A model generated the notes under the pieces. That model worked only from the letters and a program-made list of their open reading frames with translations. It had not been told where the DNA came from and made no database searches. Of a stretch of DNA of 22,435 nt, positions 1-8,661 are shown in pieces. Each line of letters starts with the position of its first letter. Position 1 is the stretch's first letter. The stretch is from an uncultured bacterium. Lineage in GTDB: Bacteria > Spirochaetota > Spirochaetia > Sphaerochaetales > Sphaerochaetaceae. Position numbers and translations under genes: made by a program. The DNA lies in NCBI GenBank assembly GCA_905215015.1, contig CAJMOS010000044.1:1-22435 (forward strand), in the 5' to 3' direction.

Positions 1-2
1 TC

Positions 3-845
3 GACCCCGGTGGTCCATTCGCTTCGGAGAGAGCGCACACGGAGACCAACCAGAAAAACATCGAGGCGAAGTACCACATGGACGAACCCCTCGTCAAGCA
101 GTATGGACGGTATCTGTTCGATGTCCTGCGGGGCGACCTTGGTCCTTCCTACAAGTATAAGGATTATGACGTCAACTACTACATCGGGCACAGCCTTCCC
201 AACTCGATGGCGCTTGGCTCCATCGCGATGGTCTTGGCGATCCTGGTCGGCGTCACGCTGGGAATCCTGGCAGCCGTCTACCAGAACAGCTGGATCGACT
301 ATCTCTGCATGGCGCTCGCGGTGCTGGGCATATCGATTCCGCTGTTCGTCATAGCTCCGGTCCTCCAGCTGGTATTCAGCCTGAAGCTCAACTGGTTCCC
401 GACCAGCGGCTGGGTGACCACCGGCGAGGGCTGGAAGACGGTCGTGCTGCCCACCATCGCCCTTTCGTTCAGCTACTTCGCCACCATCGCCCGCCTGACC
501 CGTTCCTCCATGCTGGAAACGCTCCGCAGCGACTACATCCGCACCGCAAAGGCGAAGGGCATGAAGGGCTCCACCATCGTCCTGAAGCACGCCATGAAGG
601 GGGCCATGCTCCCGATTGTCAGCTACCTCGGTCCCGCATTCGCGGGCATCATGACCGGTTCGGTCGTCGTCGAGCAGATCTTCCGCGTGCCCGGCCTCGG
701 CAAGTTCTTCGTGCAGAGCTCGTTCAACCGGGACTACACGCTGATTGTCGGCGTCGTCATCGTCTACTCGGTGATCCTGATCATCGCCAACCTGATTGTC
801 GACATCATCTATGCGCTGCTTGACCCCCGCATTGCCTACAAATAA
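3..845 (+). CDS. oppB: Oligopeptide ABC transporter permease OppB (5' end outside window)
   Basis: Inner-membrane permease of an oligopeptide importer, pairing with OppC. The reading frame is open from the first bases of the window and begins with a PGGPF-type segment normally found about 50 residues into OppB, so the N-terminus and first membrane helix lie upstream. The visible 280 residues hold the usual later helices and the cytoplasmic EAA loop (AKAKGMKGSTIVLKHAMKGA), which contacts the ATPases. It ends with the typical LLDPRIAYK tail. The stop codon is followed at once by an AAGGAG ribosome site for oppC, 11 bases downstream, so the genes form one operon. Family assignment is secure; the substrate (peptide rather than another DppB-type solute) is inferred from the oppA-like binding protein nearby. 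Confidence 0.95.
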   Translation, partial: DPGGPFASERAHTETNQKNIEAKYHMDEPLVKQYGRYLFDVLRGDLGPSYKYKDYDVNYYIGHSLPNSMALGSIAMVLAILVGVTLGILAAVYQNSWIDYLCMALAVLGISIPLFVIAPVLQLVFSLKLNWFPTSGWVTTGEGWKTVVLPTIALSFSYFATIARLTRSSMLETLRSDYIRTAKAKGMKGSTIVLKHAMKGAMLPIVSYLGPAFAGIMTGSVVVEQIFRVPGLGKFFVQSSFNRDYTLIVGVVIVYSVILIIANLIVDIIYALLDPRIAYK

Positions 846-856
846 GGAGACCTGAC

Positions 857-2455
857 ATGTTTTTCAAGAAAAAGAACCAGGAAGCTGTCAACGAGTTCAA
901 TCAGGTCGTCGAAGGAAACAGCCTTACCAAAGACGCATGGAAGCGTCTGAGAAAGAACAAGATGGCGGTCATCGGCATGATTGTCGTCATCTTTTACGCG
1001 CTGATCGCCTTGAGCGCCTCGATCCTGCCGATCTACCGCTATGACGAAATCATTCTTGACCACCAGAACCTTCCCCCATCGCTCACCAAGACGGCGGGAG
1101 AGCTGATGATGAAGAACCGCCTGCAGAGCGTCTACTTTGATGCGTGGAAGGCCGGCGAGCTGAAGGTGACCGACGAGGAATCCCGGCAAATCAACGAGTG
1201 GATCCAGAAGAACGAGTCCACCAAGGTCTGGAACTGGATGTATGCCGAGGGAGAGCGGCAGCGCGAGGCCGGCACCTTCACCTTCAACAAGAGCGCGCAA
1301 CGCATCTACGACCGTCTGGTGAAGAAAATCAACACCGACCTGCTGGTCTCCGTGACCAAGGCCTGGTACGTGGACGATGCGGGCAAGCGCGTCAACTTGC
1401 AGAAGATGAGCGCGGACGAGCTCGCCCAGATCTACGCCGACATGCTCGGCATGGACAAGCAGGCCATCGTCGACGCCACCGACAAGGAGGTCGAGACCGC
1501 CCTGGTCAACGACCTGAAGACCAAAAACCCCGACATGAGCGACGAGGACGCCAACGCCAACGTCGCGATGGAGATGGAAAGCCGGGGCGACAAGGCGATC
1601 GAGAGCATGAAGAAGACCAACCTGTACGACAAGATCATCCTGCAGGGCACCAAGAGCCTGAAGAAATCGCTGGAGGCCAAGGCGGCAGAGGGTTCCATCA
1701 AGTTCCCGTTCAACGAGACCACCCAGGTCAACGACCGCCTGATCCTGAAGGTCAAGGCAACCAAGATGCACGAGCGCAGATATCTGCTCGGTACCGACTA
1801 TGTTGGCCGCGACATGCTCAGCCGCGTGATCTACGGCGGACAAGTCTCCATCTCGATCGGCCTCGTCGGGGCCATCACCAGCGTGCTGATCGGCATTCTG
1901 GTCGGATCCCTGGCCGGATACCTGGGAGGCAAGATCGACTATGTGCTGATGAGGTTCGTCGACATCATGTACGGACTTCCCTACATGCTGCTGGTCATCA
2001 TCTGCATGGCCATCTTCGGCAGGAACATCATGAACCTCTTCATAGCGCTCGCCATGGTAAGCTGGCTCACCATCGCCCGTATGGTCCGCGGCCAGATCAT
2101 GAGCTTGAAGAACAGCGAGTTCGTCGAGGCCGCGCGCTCCATGGGCGCCTCCACCGCAAGGATCATCGTGCGCCACATGATTCCGAACTCCCTCTCGGTC
2201 ATCATCGTCTACACGACGCTGCGTGTCCCCTCCTTCATCATGCAGGAGTCCTTCCTGTCGTTCCTTGGCCTTGGTGTCTCGGCTCCGTTCACCTCCTGGG
2301 GCTCCCTCGTCGGTGACGCCGTCGACGCCATGACCCTGTATCCCTGGAGACTGCTCTTCCCCGCCGCTGTCATGACGGTCTTCCTCTTCGCCATGAACTT
2401 CTTCGGCGATGGTCTCCGCGACGCCTTCGACCCGCAGTCGAAGAACCAGCAGTAA
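857..2455 (+). CDS. oppC: Oligopeptide ABC transporter permease OppC with a large insertion
   Basis: Second permease of the Opp importer, 532 residues against about 300 in E. coli OppC. Residues 24-60 give the N-terminal OppC segment and first helix. Residues about 70-305 are a hydrophilic, charged, probably helical block not found in ordinary OppC, sited in the first extracytoplasmic loop. The standard core resumes at LLGTDYVGRDMLSR (310-323), followed by five predicted helices and the EAA loop (EAARSMGASTARIIVRHMIPN region, about 424-444). The frame is continuous through the insertion, so it is not an assembly fusion. The start is set by AAGGAG about seven bases upstream. It sits between oppB and oppD with short gaps. 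The insertion's role is unknown; contact with the lipoprotein OppA or the cell envelope is a guess. Confidence 0.95.
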   Translation: MFFKKKNQEAVNEFNQVVEGNSLTKDAWKRLRKNKMAVIGMIVVIFYALIALSASILPIYRYDEIILDHQNLPPSLTKTAGELMMKNRLQSVYFDAWKAGELKVTDEESRQINEWIQKNESTKVWNWMYAEGERQREAGTFTFNKSAQRIYDRLVKKINTDLLVSVTKAWYVDDAGKRVNLQKMSADELAQIYADMLGMDKQAIVDATDKEVETALVNDLKTKNPDMSDEDANANVAMEMESRGDKAIESMKKTNLYDKIILQGTKSLKKSLEAKAAEGSIKFPFNETTQVNDRLILKVKATKMHERRYLLGTDYVGRDMLSRVIYGGQVSISIGLVGAITSVLIGILVGSLAGYLGGKIDYVLMRFVDIMYGLPYMLLVIICMAIFGRNIMNLFIALAMVSWLTIARMVRGQIMSLKNSEFVEAARSMGASTARIIVRHMIPNSLSVIIVYTTLRVPSFIMQESFLSFLGLGVSAPFTSWGSLVGDAVDAMTLYPWRLLFPAAVMTVFLFAMNFFGDGLRDAFDPQSKNQQ

Positions 2456-2466
2456 GAGGTGCAGCC

Positions 2467-3497
2467 ATGTTGATTGAAAACGCAAAGACCGTCCTTTCGG
2501 TCCAAGATCTGAAAACCTACTTCAAGACCGACGCCGGCATCGTCAAGGCGGTCGACGGGGTCTCCTTCGACCTGCACGAGGAAGAAGCGCTCGGCATCGT
2601 CGGCGAGTCCGGATCCGGCAAGAGCGTCACCAACCTCTCGATCATGCGTCTGATCCCCATGCCCCCAGGCAAGATCGTGGGCGGACATATCTACTTCGAC
2701 GGGCAGGATATCGTCAGCATGCCCGAGAACCAGCTCAGGAACATCCGGGGCAACAAGGTCAGCATGATCTTCCAGGACCCGATGACCAGCCTGAACCCGT
2801 TCCTCCGCATCTCCACGCAGATGATCGAGACGATCCGCCTGCACGAGAAAGGGGTCAGCAAGAAAGAGGCGCTCGAGCGCTCCATCAACCTGCTGAAGCA
2901 GGTCGGCATCCCGGCGGCCGAGAGCAGGATCTTCTGCTATCCCCACCAGTTCTCTGGCGGAATGAGGCAGCGGGTCATGATCGCCATGGCCCTCTCCTGC
3001 AAGGCCGAGGTGCTGATTGCCGACGAGCCGACCACCGCTTTGGACGTCACCATCCAGGCCCAGATCCTGGAGCTGATCAAGGACATGTCCGCCAAGCGCC
3101 ATACCGCAGTCATCATCATCACCCACGACCTCGGTGTCGTCGCCGGCATGTGCGACCGCGTCTGCGTCATGTACGCCGGCCGCATCGTCGAGAAGGCACT
3201 GACGGACGACTTGTTCTCCAACCCGATGCATCCCTATACGGAAGGCCTGATCGCCTCGGTCCCGCACATGGATCCCACCAAGAAGAAGGAACGCCTCTTC
3301 TCCATCGAGGGACAGCCGCCGAACGTCATCGACTTGAAGCCCTGCTGTCCCTTCTATCCCCGCTGCCACAAGAGCCAGGCCATCTGCGAGAAGGCCTACC
3401 CCCCGAAGTATGAGGTGAATGCCGAGCACAGCGTCTCCTGCTGGCTGTACGCTACGGAAGCACAGAAGAAACAGGCCCTCGAGGAGGTCAATGCAAG

Positions 3498-3501
<4 letters not shown>
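2467..3501 (+). CDS. oppD: Oligopeptide ABC transporter ATPase OppD
   Basis: Cytoplasmic ATPase that works with OppF to power peptide import. Visible motifs in order: Walker A GESGSGKS (46-53), Q-loop in IFQDP (101-105), signature FSGGMRQR (162-169), Walker B VLIADEPTT (182-190), D-loop SALD-like ALDVT, and the H-loop histidine at 220. The C-terminal oligopeptide/dipeptide transporter extension follows, with HPYTEGL and a cysteine set (C293, C294, C300, C307, C325). In related proteins these cysteines can bind an iron-sulfur cluster. At 344 residues it is normal length. The ATG follows a GAGGTG ribosome site. Its TGA stop overlaps the oppF start by four bases, implying translational coupling. 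Confidence 0.96.
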
Positions 3502-4532
<1,031 letters not shown>

Positions 4533-4553
4533 ATAGTCTCCCAGACGAAGGAA

Positions 4554-4580
4554 TCCCCGGCAAAGCGCCGGAGATCTTTT
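4554..4580 (+). terminator. Intrinsic terminator after oppF
   Basis: Stem CCGGC (4557-4561) with GCCGG (4567-4571), loop AAAGC, extended by two further pairs past one mismatch, then TCTTTT. It lies 22 bases after the oppF stop and would end the oppBCDF transcript before the convergent minus-strand gene. Confidence 0.7.
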
Positions 4581-4592
4581 GCATGCAGGCCG

Positions 4593-5147
4593 TCAATCCC
4601 GGAAAGAGACGTGGAGGTCCTGGTCGACCGGCCGGTCGACATCCAGCGCCAACCCGCTGACCGCGCTGATCGCCTGAGCCGCCCGCTCGGTACGTCCCAG
4701 GCTGGTCCGCTCTGGGATGATCTCGATGGTGTGGCTTTCGTCGTCCGTGGTCACCAGGCTGAAGACCACCATCGCTTTCTTGTGGTGCTTGCGGCTTGGC
4801 TTCGCATCCTTTTTCATGTCGCCTTTGACAAAATGGGTGATGGCCAGGCCCTTGATCTCCTCATAGGGGAATACCCGCTTCCTGACAAACGGCCCGAAGC
4901 CGAACAGGGAAACCACCGTCTTCTTCTGGGAATCGAATATCCACCCCTCGCGATAGAGCAACCCGAAGAAACAGAGCAGGGAGCAGAAAACGGGAACCGC
5001 GAACGAGCCGGTGGTCTCCGGATCGCCCATGGTGACCACGATTCCCCAGAGGAAGAAAGCAAGGAAAAAAGCGTATATGACCTTCCGGAACGAGGTCGCC
5101 TGATATGCGATTCGGCCAGCCTTCCGTTTCGTCGTCATCCGGATCAT
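4593..5147 (-). CDS. Hypothetical two-helix membrane protein
   Basis: I do not recognise a named family. The 184-residue product has a basic N-terminus, two hydrophobic segments at about 22-40 and 48-66, then a soluble domain with alternating beta-like stretches (GWIFDSQKKTVVSLFGFG, RVFPYEEIKGLAITHF, KAMVVFSLVTTD, SHTIEIIPE) ending in a helix. This layout resembles bacterial membrane-anchored PH-like proteins, a resemblance by eye only. A basic stretch rich in Lys and His lies near 107-124. The start is supported by GGAGG eight bases upstream. An overlapping plus-strand frame of similar length lacks such features. It lies between oppF and oppA, transcribed against both operon ends, with no evident role in transport. 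Confidence 0.75.
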   Translation of the reverse strand: MIRMTTKRKAGRIAYQATSFRKVIYAFFLAFFLWGIVVTMGDPETTGSFAVPVFCSLLCFFGLLYREGWIFDSQKKTVVSLFGFGPFVRKRVFPYEEIKGLAITHFVKGDMKKDAKPSRKHHKKAMVVFSLVTTDDESHTIEIIPERTSLGRTERAAQAISAVSGLALDVDRPVDQDLHVSFRD

Positions 5148-5206
5148 GCTTTGCTCCTCCCATATACACCAAACTGCATCTTTTTACAGATTCTTCTGCA
5201 AACAGT

Positions 5207-5235
5207 TTGATTTTTTTAGGAAATGATGGTGTAAT
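5207..5235 (+). promoter_or_regulatory. Predicted sigma-70 promoter of oppA
   Basis: A TTGATT -35 (5207-5212), 17-base spacer and TGTAAT -10 (5230-5235) lie in the AT-rich divergent gap before oppA. Start of transcription would be near 5242, giving a leader of about 48 bases. This lets the binding protein be made independently of, and usually in excess of, the membrane components. Confidence 0.5.
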
Positions 5236-5252
5236 GTACTCTAAGATATTTT

Positions 5253-5269
5253 TGGTATTTTGAATACCA
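5253..5269 (+). promoter_or_regulatory. Inverted repeat in the oppA leader
   Basis: Perfect seven-base arms TGGTATT (5253-5259) and AATACCA (5263-5269) around TTG, just ahead of the ribosome site GAAGGAG (5274-5280). It could be a repressor site or a small mRNA hairpin; AT-rich context makes chance formation possible. Confidence 0.4.
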
Positions 5270-5289
5270 TTACGAAGGAGATTCAGTCT

Positions 5290-7050
5290 ATGAAGAAAAC
5301 CATGACTTTTGCCATTGGCGCGCTTCTTGCCAGCTCCCTTTTCGTTTCTTGTGGAAAGAAAGCTGCCGAGACTAGTGCCGCTCCGGCCGCGCAGCCTGCC
5401 GCCAAGCCCGCCGCAGCTGCTGCTACCGCCGCTCCGGCTGCAAAGCCCGCTGCCGCTGCTCCTGCCGCTACTGCCGCTCCGGCTCAGGCCGCTGCCCCCG
5501 CAGCCGCTCCTGCCGCTGCCGCTCCGGCTGCCAAGAGTGATGAGGTGGTGTTCCGCATCGCCAATAGTGCCGAACCCGAGTCCATCGATCCGGCTCTGAT
5601 CCAAGGCGTTCCCGAGCACAGGATCTACGAGGCGCTCTTCGAGGGCCTTGTGGCCACCAACCCGAAAGACGCCAGCCCGATTCCGGGTGTCGCCGAAAGC
5701 TGGGAGATCAGCGATGATGGAACCCAGTACACCTTCCATCTGAGAGATGCCAAATGGTCCGATGGCGAGCCGATTACCGCGGACGATGTCGTCTACACCT
5801 GGCTGCGCGAGCTGAATCCGGCTACCGGTTCCCGCTATGCGTGGTTCCCCTGCATGTTCCTGAAGGGCGCCGCAGAATACAACAGCGGCAAGGCTGACGC
5901 TTCCGCCGTGCAGATCCGCGCGCTGGATGCCCACACCTTCCAGATGGATCTGGTCGGACCCCTTCCGTACGCACTCGGTGCCCTGATCCACTACTCCTTC
6001 GCCATCCTGCCGAAGCATGCGATCGAGAAGTATGGTGCCGATTGGACCAAACCCGAGAACTTCGTCGGCAATGGTCCGTTCGTGCTGAGCGAGCATCTCC
6101 CGCAGACCTCCCTCACCGTCGTCAAGAACCCCAACTACTGGGATGCCGACAACGTGAAGCTCGACAAGGTCGTCTTCTACGCCTCCGACAGCCTCACCAC
6201 CAACTACAACATGTATCTGAATGGCGAGATCGACTGGGATACCTCCGTTCCGCTTGACCAGCTTGACGCTGCCAAGATGAGACCGGACTTCAACTCCGCC
6301 CCGCAGCTGTCCACCTACTACTACGTCCTCCAGAACGAGAAGGCTCCGGTGAACGACGTCAGAGTCAGAAAGGCTCTCGCGCTTGCCATCGACCGCCAGG
6401 CTCTGGTCGACCAGGTCACCAAGGCCGGTCAGATTCCCGCTTGGGGCATCGTCCCGCCGATGGCCGGCTACGACCCGCTCGAGTTCCCCAATGGCGACGA
6501 CCATGAGGCCGATATCGAACAGGCCCAGAAGTACCTGGCTGACGCCGGTTACCCGAATGGTGTCGGTTTCCCGACCCTGACTGTCCTGTACAACACCAAC
6601 GACTCCCACAAGAAGGTCGCAGAGTTCGTCCAGCAGGAGTGGAAGACCAACCTCGGAATCAACGTCGTCCTGGAGAACCAGGAGTGGCAGACCTATCTGG
6701 CCAACAGAAACGCCGGCAACTTCCTTGTCGCCCGCGCTGGCTGGGTCGGCGACTACCAGGATCCGAACACCTTCCTTGACATGTTCATCACCGGTGCCGG
6801 CATGAACGGTGGAAGATATTCCAACGAAGAGTATGACCTGCTGATCAACGAAGCCGCCCGCATGCCGGCCGGCGAGGATCGCTTCGAGGTCCTGAAGACC
6901 GCCGAAGACATCATGATCAACCAGGATCAGGCCATCATCCCGTTCTACTACTACACCACTCTCAACATGATTGACACCAACAAGTGGGGTGGCTGGTATC
7001 CGAACACCATGGACTACCATCCGGTCAAGGACATCTACCTGAAGAAGTAA
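5290..7050 (+). CDS. oppA: Oligopeptide-binding lipoprotein OppA
   Basis: Extracytoplasmic solute-binding protein (SBP_bac_5 family) delivering peptides to OppBCDF. The ATG at 5290 follows GAAGGAG at nine bases; an upstream in-frame TTG has no ribosome site. Residues 1-20 form a lipoprotein signal peptide ending LFVSC, with Phe at -3, a relaxed box of the kind accepted in spirochaetes; Cys21 would be lipidated. Residues 22-83 are an almost pure Ala/Pro linker with a few Lys, Thr and Gln. The folded domain starts near 84 with VVFRIANSAEPESIDPA, then the OppA-like FHLRDAKWSDGEPITADDVVYTW and SRYAWFPCMFLKGAAEYNSGK stretches. Total is 586 residues. It is monocistronic between its own promoter and terminator. 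Peptide specificity is inferred from the OppA-type sequence. Confidence 0.94.
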   Translation: MKKTMTFAIGALLASSLFVSCGKKAAETSAAPAAQPAAKPAAAAATAAPAAKPAAAAPAATAAPAQAAAPAAAPAAAAPAAKSDEVVFRIANSAEPESIDPALIQGVPEHRIYEALFEGLVATNPKDASPIPGVAESWEISDDGTQYTFHLRDAKWSDGEPITADDVVYTWLRELNPATGSRYAWFPCMFLKGAAEYNSGKADASAVQIRALDAHTFQMDLVGPLPYALGALIHYSFAILPKHAIEKYGADWTKPENFVGNGPFVLSEHLPQTSLTVVKNPNYWDADNVKLDKVVFYASDSLTTNYNMYLNGEIDWDTSVPLDQLDAAKMRPDFNSAPQLSTYYYVLQNEKAPVNDVRVRKALALAIDRQALVDQVTKAGQIPAWGIVPPMAGYDPLEFPNGDDHEADIEQAQKYLADAGYPNGVGFPTLTVLYNTNDSHKKVAEFVQQEWKTNLGINVVLENQEWQTYLANRNAGNFLVARAGWVGDYQDPNTFLDMFITGAGMNGGRYSNEEYDLLINEAARMPAGEDRFEVLKTAEDIMINQDQAIIPFYYYTTLNMIDTNKWGGWYPNTMDYHPVKDIYLKK

Positions 7051-7068
7051 CTTCAAGTAGAGCCATCA

Positions 7069-7098
7069 AAAGCCGCTCCGAAAGGGGCGGCTTTCTTA
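7069..7098 (+). terminator. Strong intrinsic terminator of oppA
   Basis: An 11-base-pair stem AAAGCCGCTCC (7069-7079) / GGGGCGGCTTT (7084-7094), with one G-U pair, closed by a GAAA tetraloop and followed by TTTCTT. It is placed 18 bases after the oppA stop. Confidence 0.9.
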
Positions 7099-7140
7099 TC
7101 TTCGTGATCAAACACCCCGGAGAGGTTGGCATGGTGGAAT

Positions 7141-7274
7141 AGGCAGGCGACGTCCATTGTTCGCCCTTGCGCCTGGAGATTCCATCCCAGGGCTTGTCAT
7201 TCCATCTCCCGTGAGAAGGCTCGAGAACGAGAGACCGAAGACAGCCTCCTTGAAACCCTCAAAAGGGGGAGATG
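7141..7274 (+). other. Possible structured RNA segment in non-coding gap
   Basis: No gene is evident between the oppA terminator and 7315. Several helices can be drawn by eye: GGCGA (7146-7150)/TCGCC (7161-7165); CCTGG (7172-7176)/CCAGG (7187-7191); CATCTCCC (7203-7210)/GGGAGATG (7267-7274), a perfect eight-pair long-range helix; and inside it CTCG-AGAA-CGAG (7220-7231). Together they would form two small hairpins followed by a closed multi-branch domain. No known RNA family is recognised and no promoter was assigned, so this is a candidate only. Confidence 0.25.
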
Positions 7275-7314
7275 ACATGCAGTCCAACTCGTAACACGTA
7301 AATACCAGACAGGG

Positions 7315-7695
7315 ATGAATGAGTTGAGAGTCCGCATCTATCGCGCATCAGAAGTTCTTGCATGCCTTTCGGCCATTGCATTTGCTTCATGCAAAGACTC
7401 GGGACACGAGCATACCTTCAATGGGACGCATGTATGCTCGGAATGTGGGTATGTTATGTGGTAGGCACCTATACGGGCAAATGCATACAAACCAGTTTCT
7501 CGGGCTTGTATGCAAGTGGAGCTGGAGGAAATGGAGTTGTGACGTATTATGATGCTACGACCAAGGAAACTAGTGTATTACCCACTTCCCTGAATACCTA
7601 ATATCAGAATGTATGGCCAGACCGAGGAAGACAGAGATGGTGATGTTGAATATGCATACAAGTGTACGGACACAGACCTGAATCATTCGCACTGA
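7315..7695 (+). pseudogene. Remnant of a small Cys/His-rich lipoprotein gene
   Basis: Three plausible protein pieces lie in order on the plus strand but not in one frame. The first (7315-7464, 49 residues) starts with a lipoprotein-like signal (LACLSAIAFASC) followed by HEHTFNGTHVCSECGYVMW, a His/Cys pattern typical of small zinc-binding motifs, then a stop. The second (from about 7461 to 7601) is in the next frame and reads GTYTGKCIQTSFSGLYASG and onward. The third returns to the first frame (7612-7695) and reads DGDVEYAYKCTDTDLNHSH to a TGA. The stretch is visibly more AT-rich than its neighbours and is followed by a terminator-like hairpin, suggesting a once expressed, perhaps acquired gene now decayed. 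Alternatively only the first piece is a real 49-residue (or 46-residue from TTG) lipoprotein. The ribosome site is weak (AGGGA). Confidence 0.4.
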
Positions 7696-7716
7696 AAGAA
7701 CAATACCTGTCGCTTC

Positions 7717-7747
7717 AAGGGCTCTCCTTCGCCGGAGGACCCTTTTC
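7717..7747 (+). terminator. Terminator-like hairpin after the lipoprotein remnant
   Basis: Arms AAGGG..CTCC (7717-7727) and GGAG..CCCTT (7734-7744) with a two-base internal mismatch, loop TTCGCC and a short T run (7743-7746). The T run favours plus-strand termination, consistent with past transcription of the remnant. Confidence 0.5.
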
Positions 7748-7794
7748 AATACATTCGGAACAGGCTGGCCAAGAACCTCTGCATGGTTTGCCCC

Positions 7795-8661
7795 CTACAG
7801 GACAGACCCGTCCCATCCGGCGATATCGTCACTGCTGAACGGGGCGTCGATCGGCTTGCCGTAGATGCTTTCGTAGGCCGTCTTTTTCATCAGGTAGTCC
7901 TCTTCTGCCATCCGCGCGCTTGCCTCGCGGGGACTCGCGCCCTTGGGGGGATGGAGCACTCCAAGCAGGTGCAGGGTGTAGCGCACCTTGTGGAACGGAG
8001 CCTTGTCCATCTGCTTCTCGTCCCTTATCTCGACAAAACAGGAAATCACCGGCTTGTCGAACAGGCATGCGTAATAATAGGCTCCGCGCTTGCATGGCCT
8101 TGGCCTTCGCCAACCCCACCACATCTCCTGTTCGGGATATATCAGCACGTAGCCGCCCTTGTTCAACGCCTTGTGCATCTCCGGCTCGAAGAAATTCCTC
8201 ATGTAGAAGCTGTCAGAGGCAATCGGAATCAGGTCGGTGTTGGTCAACAGGAAGCCAAGCATGCCGGGAATCAGCAGGTTCCCCAGCTGGCTGACCACAT
8301 ACAGCCTCCGCTTTCCCTGCTTGATGGCGAAATGGCGCAGCACGCAGTTGTCGAACTGGCTGAAGTGGTTGCTGGTCAGGATCGCTCCCCCTTGCAGGCC
8401 TTCCAGATGCTCCTGCCCGACAATCCTGGTATGCATGTTGCAGAGGAACTTCTCCCCGACGTCGATCATCAGGTCGGCGGCGAAGTTCTTCAGAGGGAAA
8501 AGCAAGCTTTTCCGACCCGCAACAAACGTGTCCAGCACCTTCTGGCTCTCCTCCGGGGAAAGCACCGGGTCGGAAAACTCCGCCTTGGCGTGGAAATCGC
8601 CCCTCTCGAAATTGGAACGGATGTTTCCGATGACGCGCAGGCGGTCGGGACCGAGAATCAT
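7795..8661 (-). CDS. PlsC-like acyltransferase (distal gene of glycolipid cassette)
   Basis: Predicted membrane-associated acyltransferase of the lysophospholipid/1-acylglycerol-phosphate type, moving an acyl chain onto a hydroxyl of a lipid or glycolipid. The catalytic HX4D motif is intact in NHFSQFD (98-104), and the acceptor-binding region reads YPEQEMWWGWRRPRP (175-189). Length is 288 residues, with hydrophobic surfaces near 120-145 but no clear long membrane helix. The ATG at 8661 overlaps the TGA of the upstream glycosyltransferase by four bases, which fixes the start and shows translational coupling; longer in-frame extensions would run through that gene. The true acceptor is unknown. 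Context with two GT8 enzymes and a second acyltransferase suggests a glycolipid rather than ordinary phospholipid. Confidence 0.85.
   Translation of the reverse strand: MILGPDRLRVIGNIRSNFERGDFHAKAEFSDPVLSPEESQKVLDTFVAGRKSLLFPLKNFAADLMIDVGEKFLCNMHTRIVGQEHLEGLQGGAILTSNHFSQFDNCVLRHFAIKQGKRRLYVVSQLGNLLIPGMLGFLLTNTDLIPIASDSFYMRNFFEPEMHKALNKGGYVLIYPEQEMWWGWRRPRPCKRGAYYYACLFDKPVISCFVEIRDEKQMDKAPFHKVRYTLHLLGVLHPPKGASPREASARMAEEDYLMKKTAYESIYGKPIDAPFSSDDIAGWDGSVL

Noticed and set aside
836..2485. 549-codon open frame antisense to oppC
   Set aside because: It is the complement of a clear permease gene; composition is His/Asp/Gly/Val-rich as expected from the reverse of GC-rich coding sequence, with no family motif.
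4611..5210. Plus-strand 199-codon frame opposite the membrane-protein gene
   Set aside because: No ribosome site or domain; the minus-strand reading has membrane helices, sensible composition and a good ribosome site.
4861..7056. 731-codon open frame antisense to oppA
   Set aside because: It mirrors oppA and the neighbouring membrane-protein gene. Its Gly/Ser-rich stretch is simply the reverse of the Ala/Pro linker.
7131..7150. tRNA-Leu-like D-arm (GGTGGAATAGGCAG) after the oppA terminator
   Set aside because: No matching acceptor stem, no seven-base anticodon loop and no GGTTCRANNCC T-arm follow at the right distance, so it is not an intact tRNA. A decayed tRNA fragment cannot be excluded.
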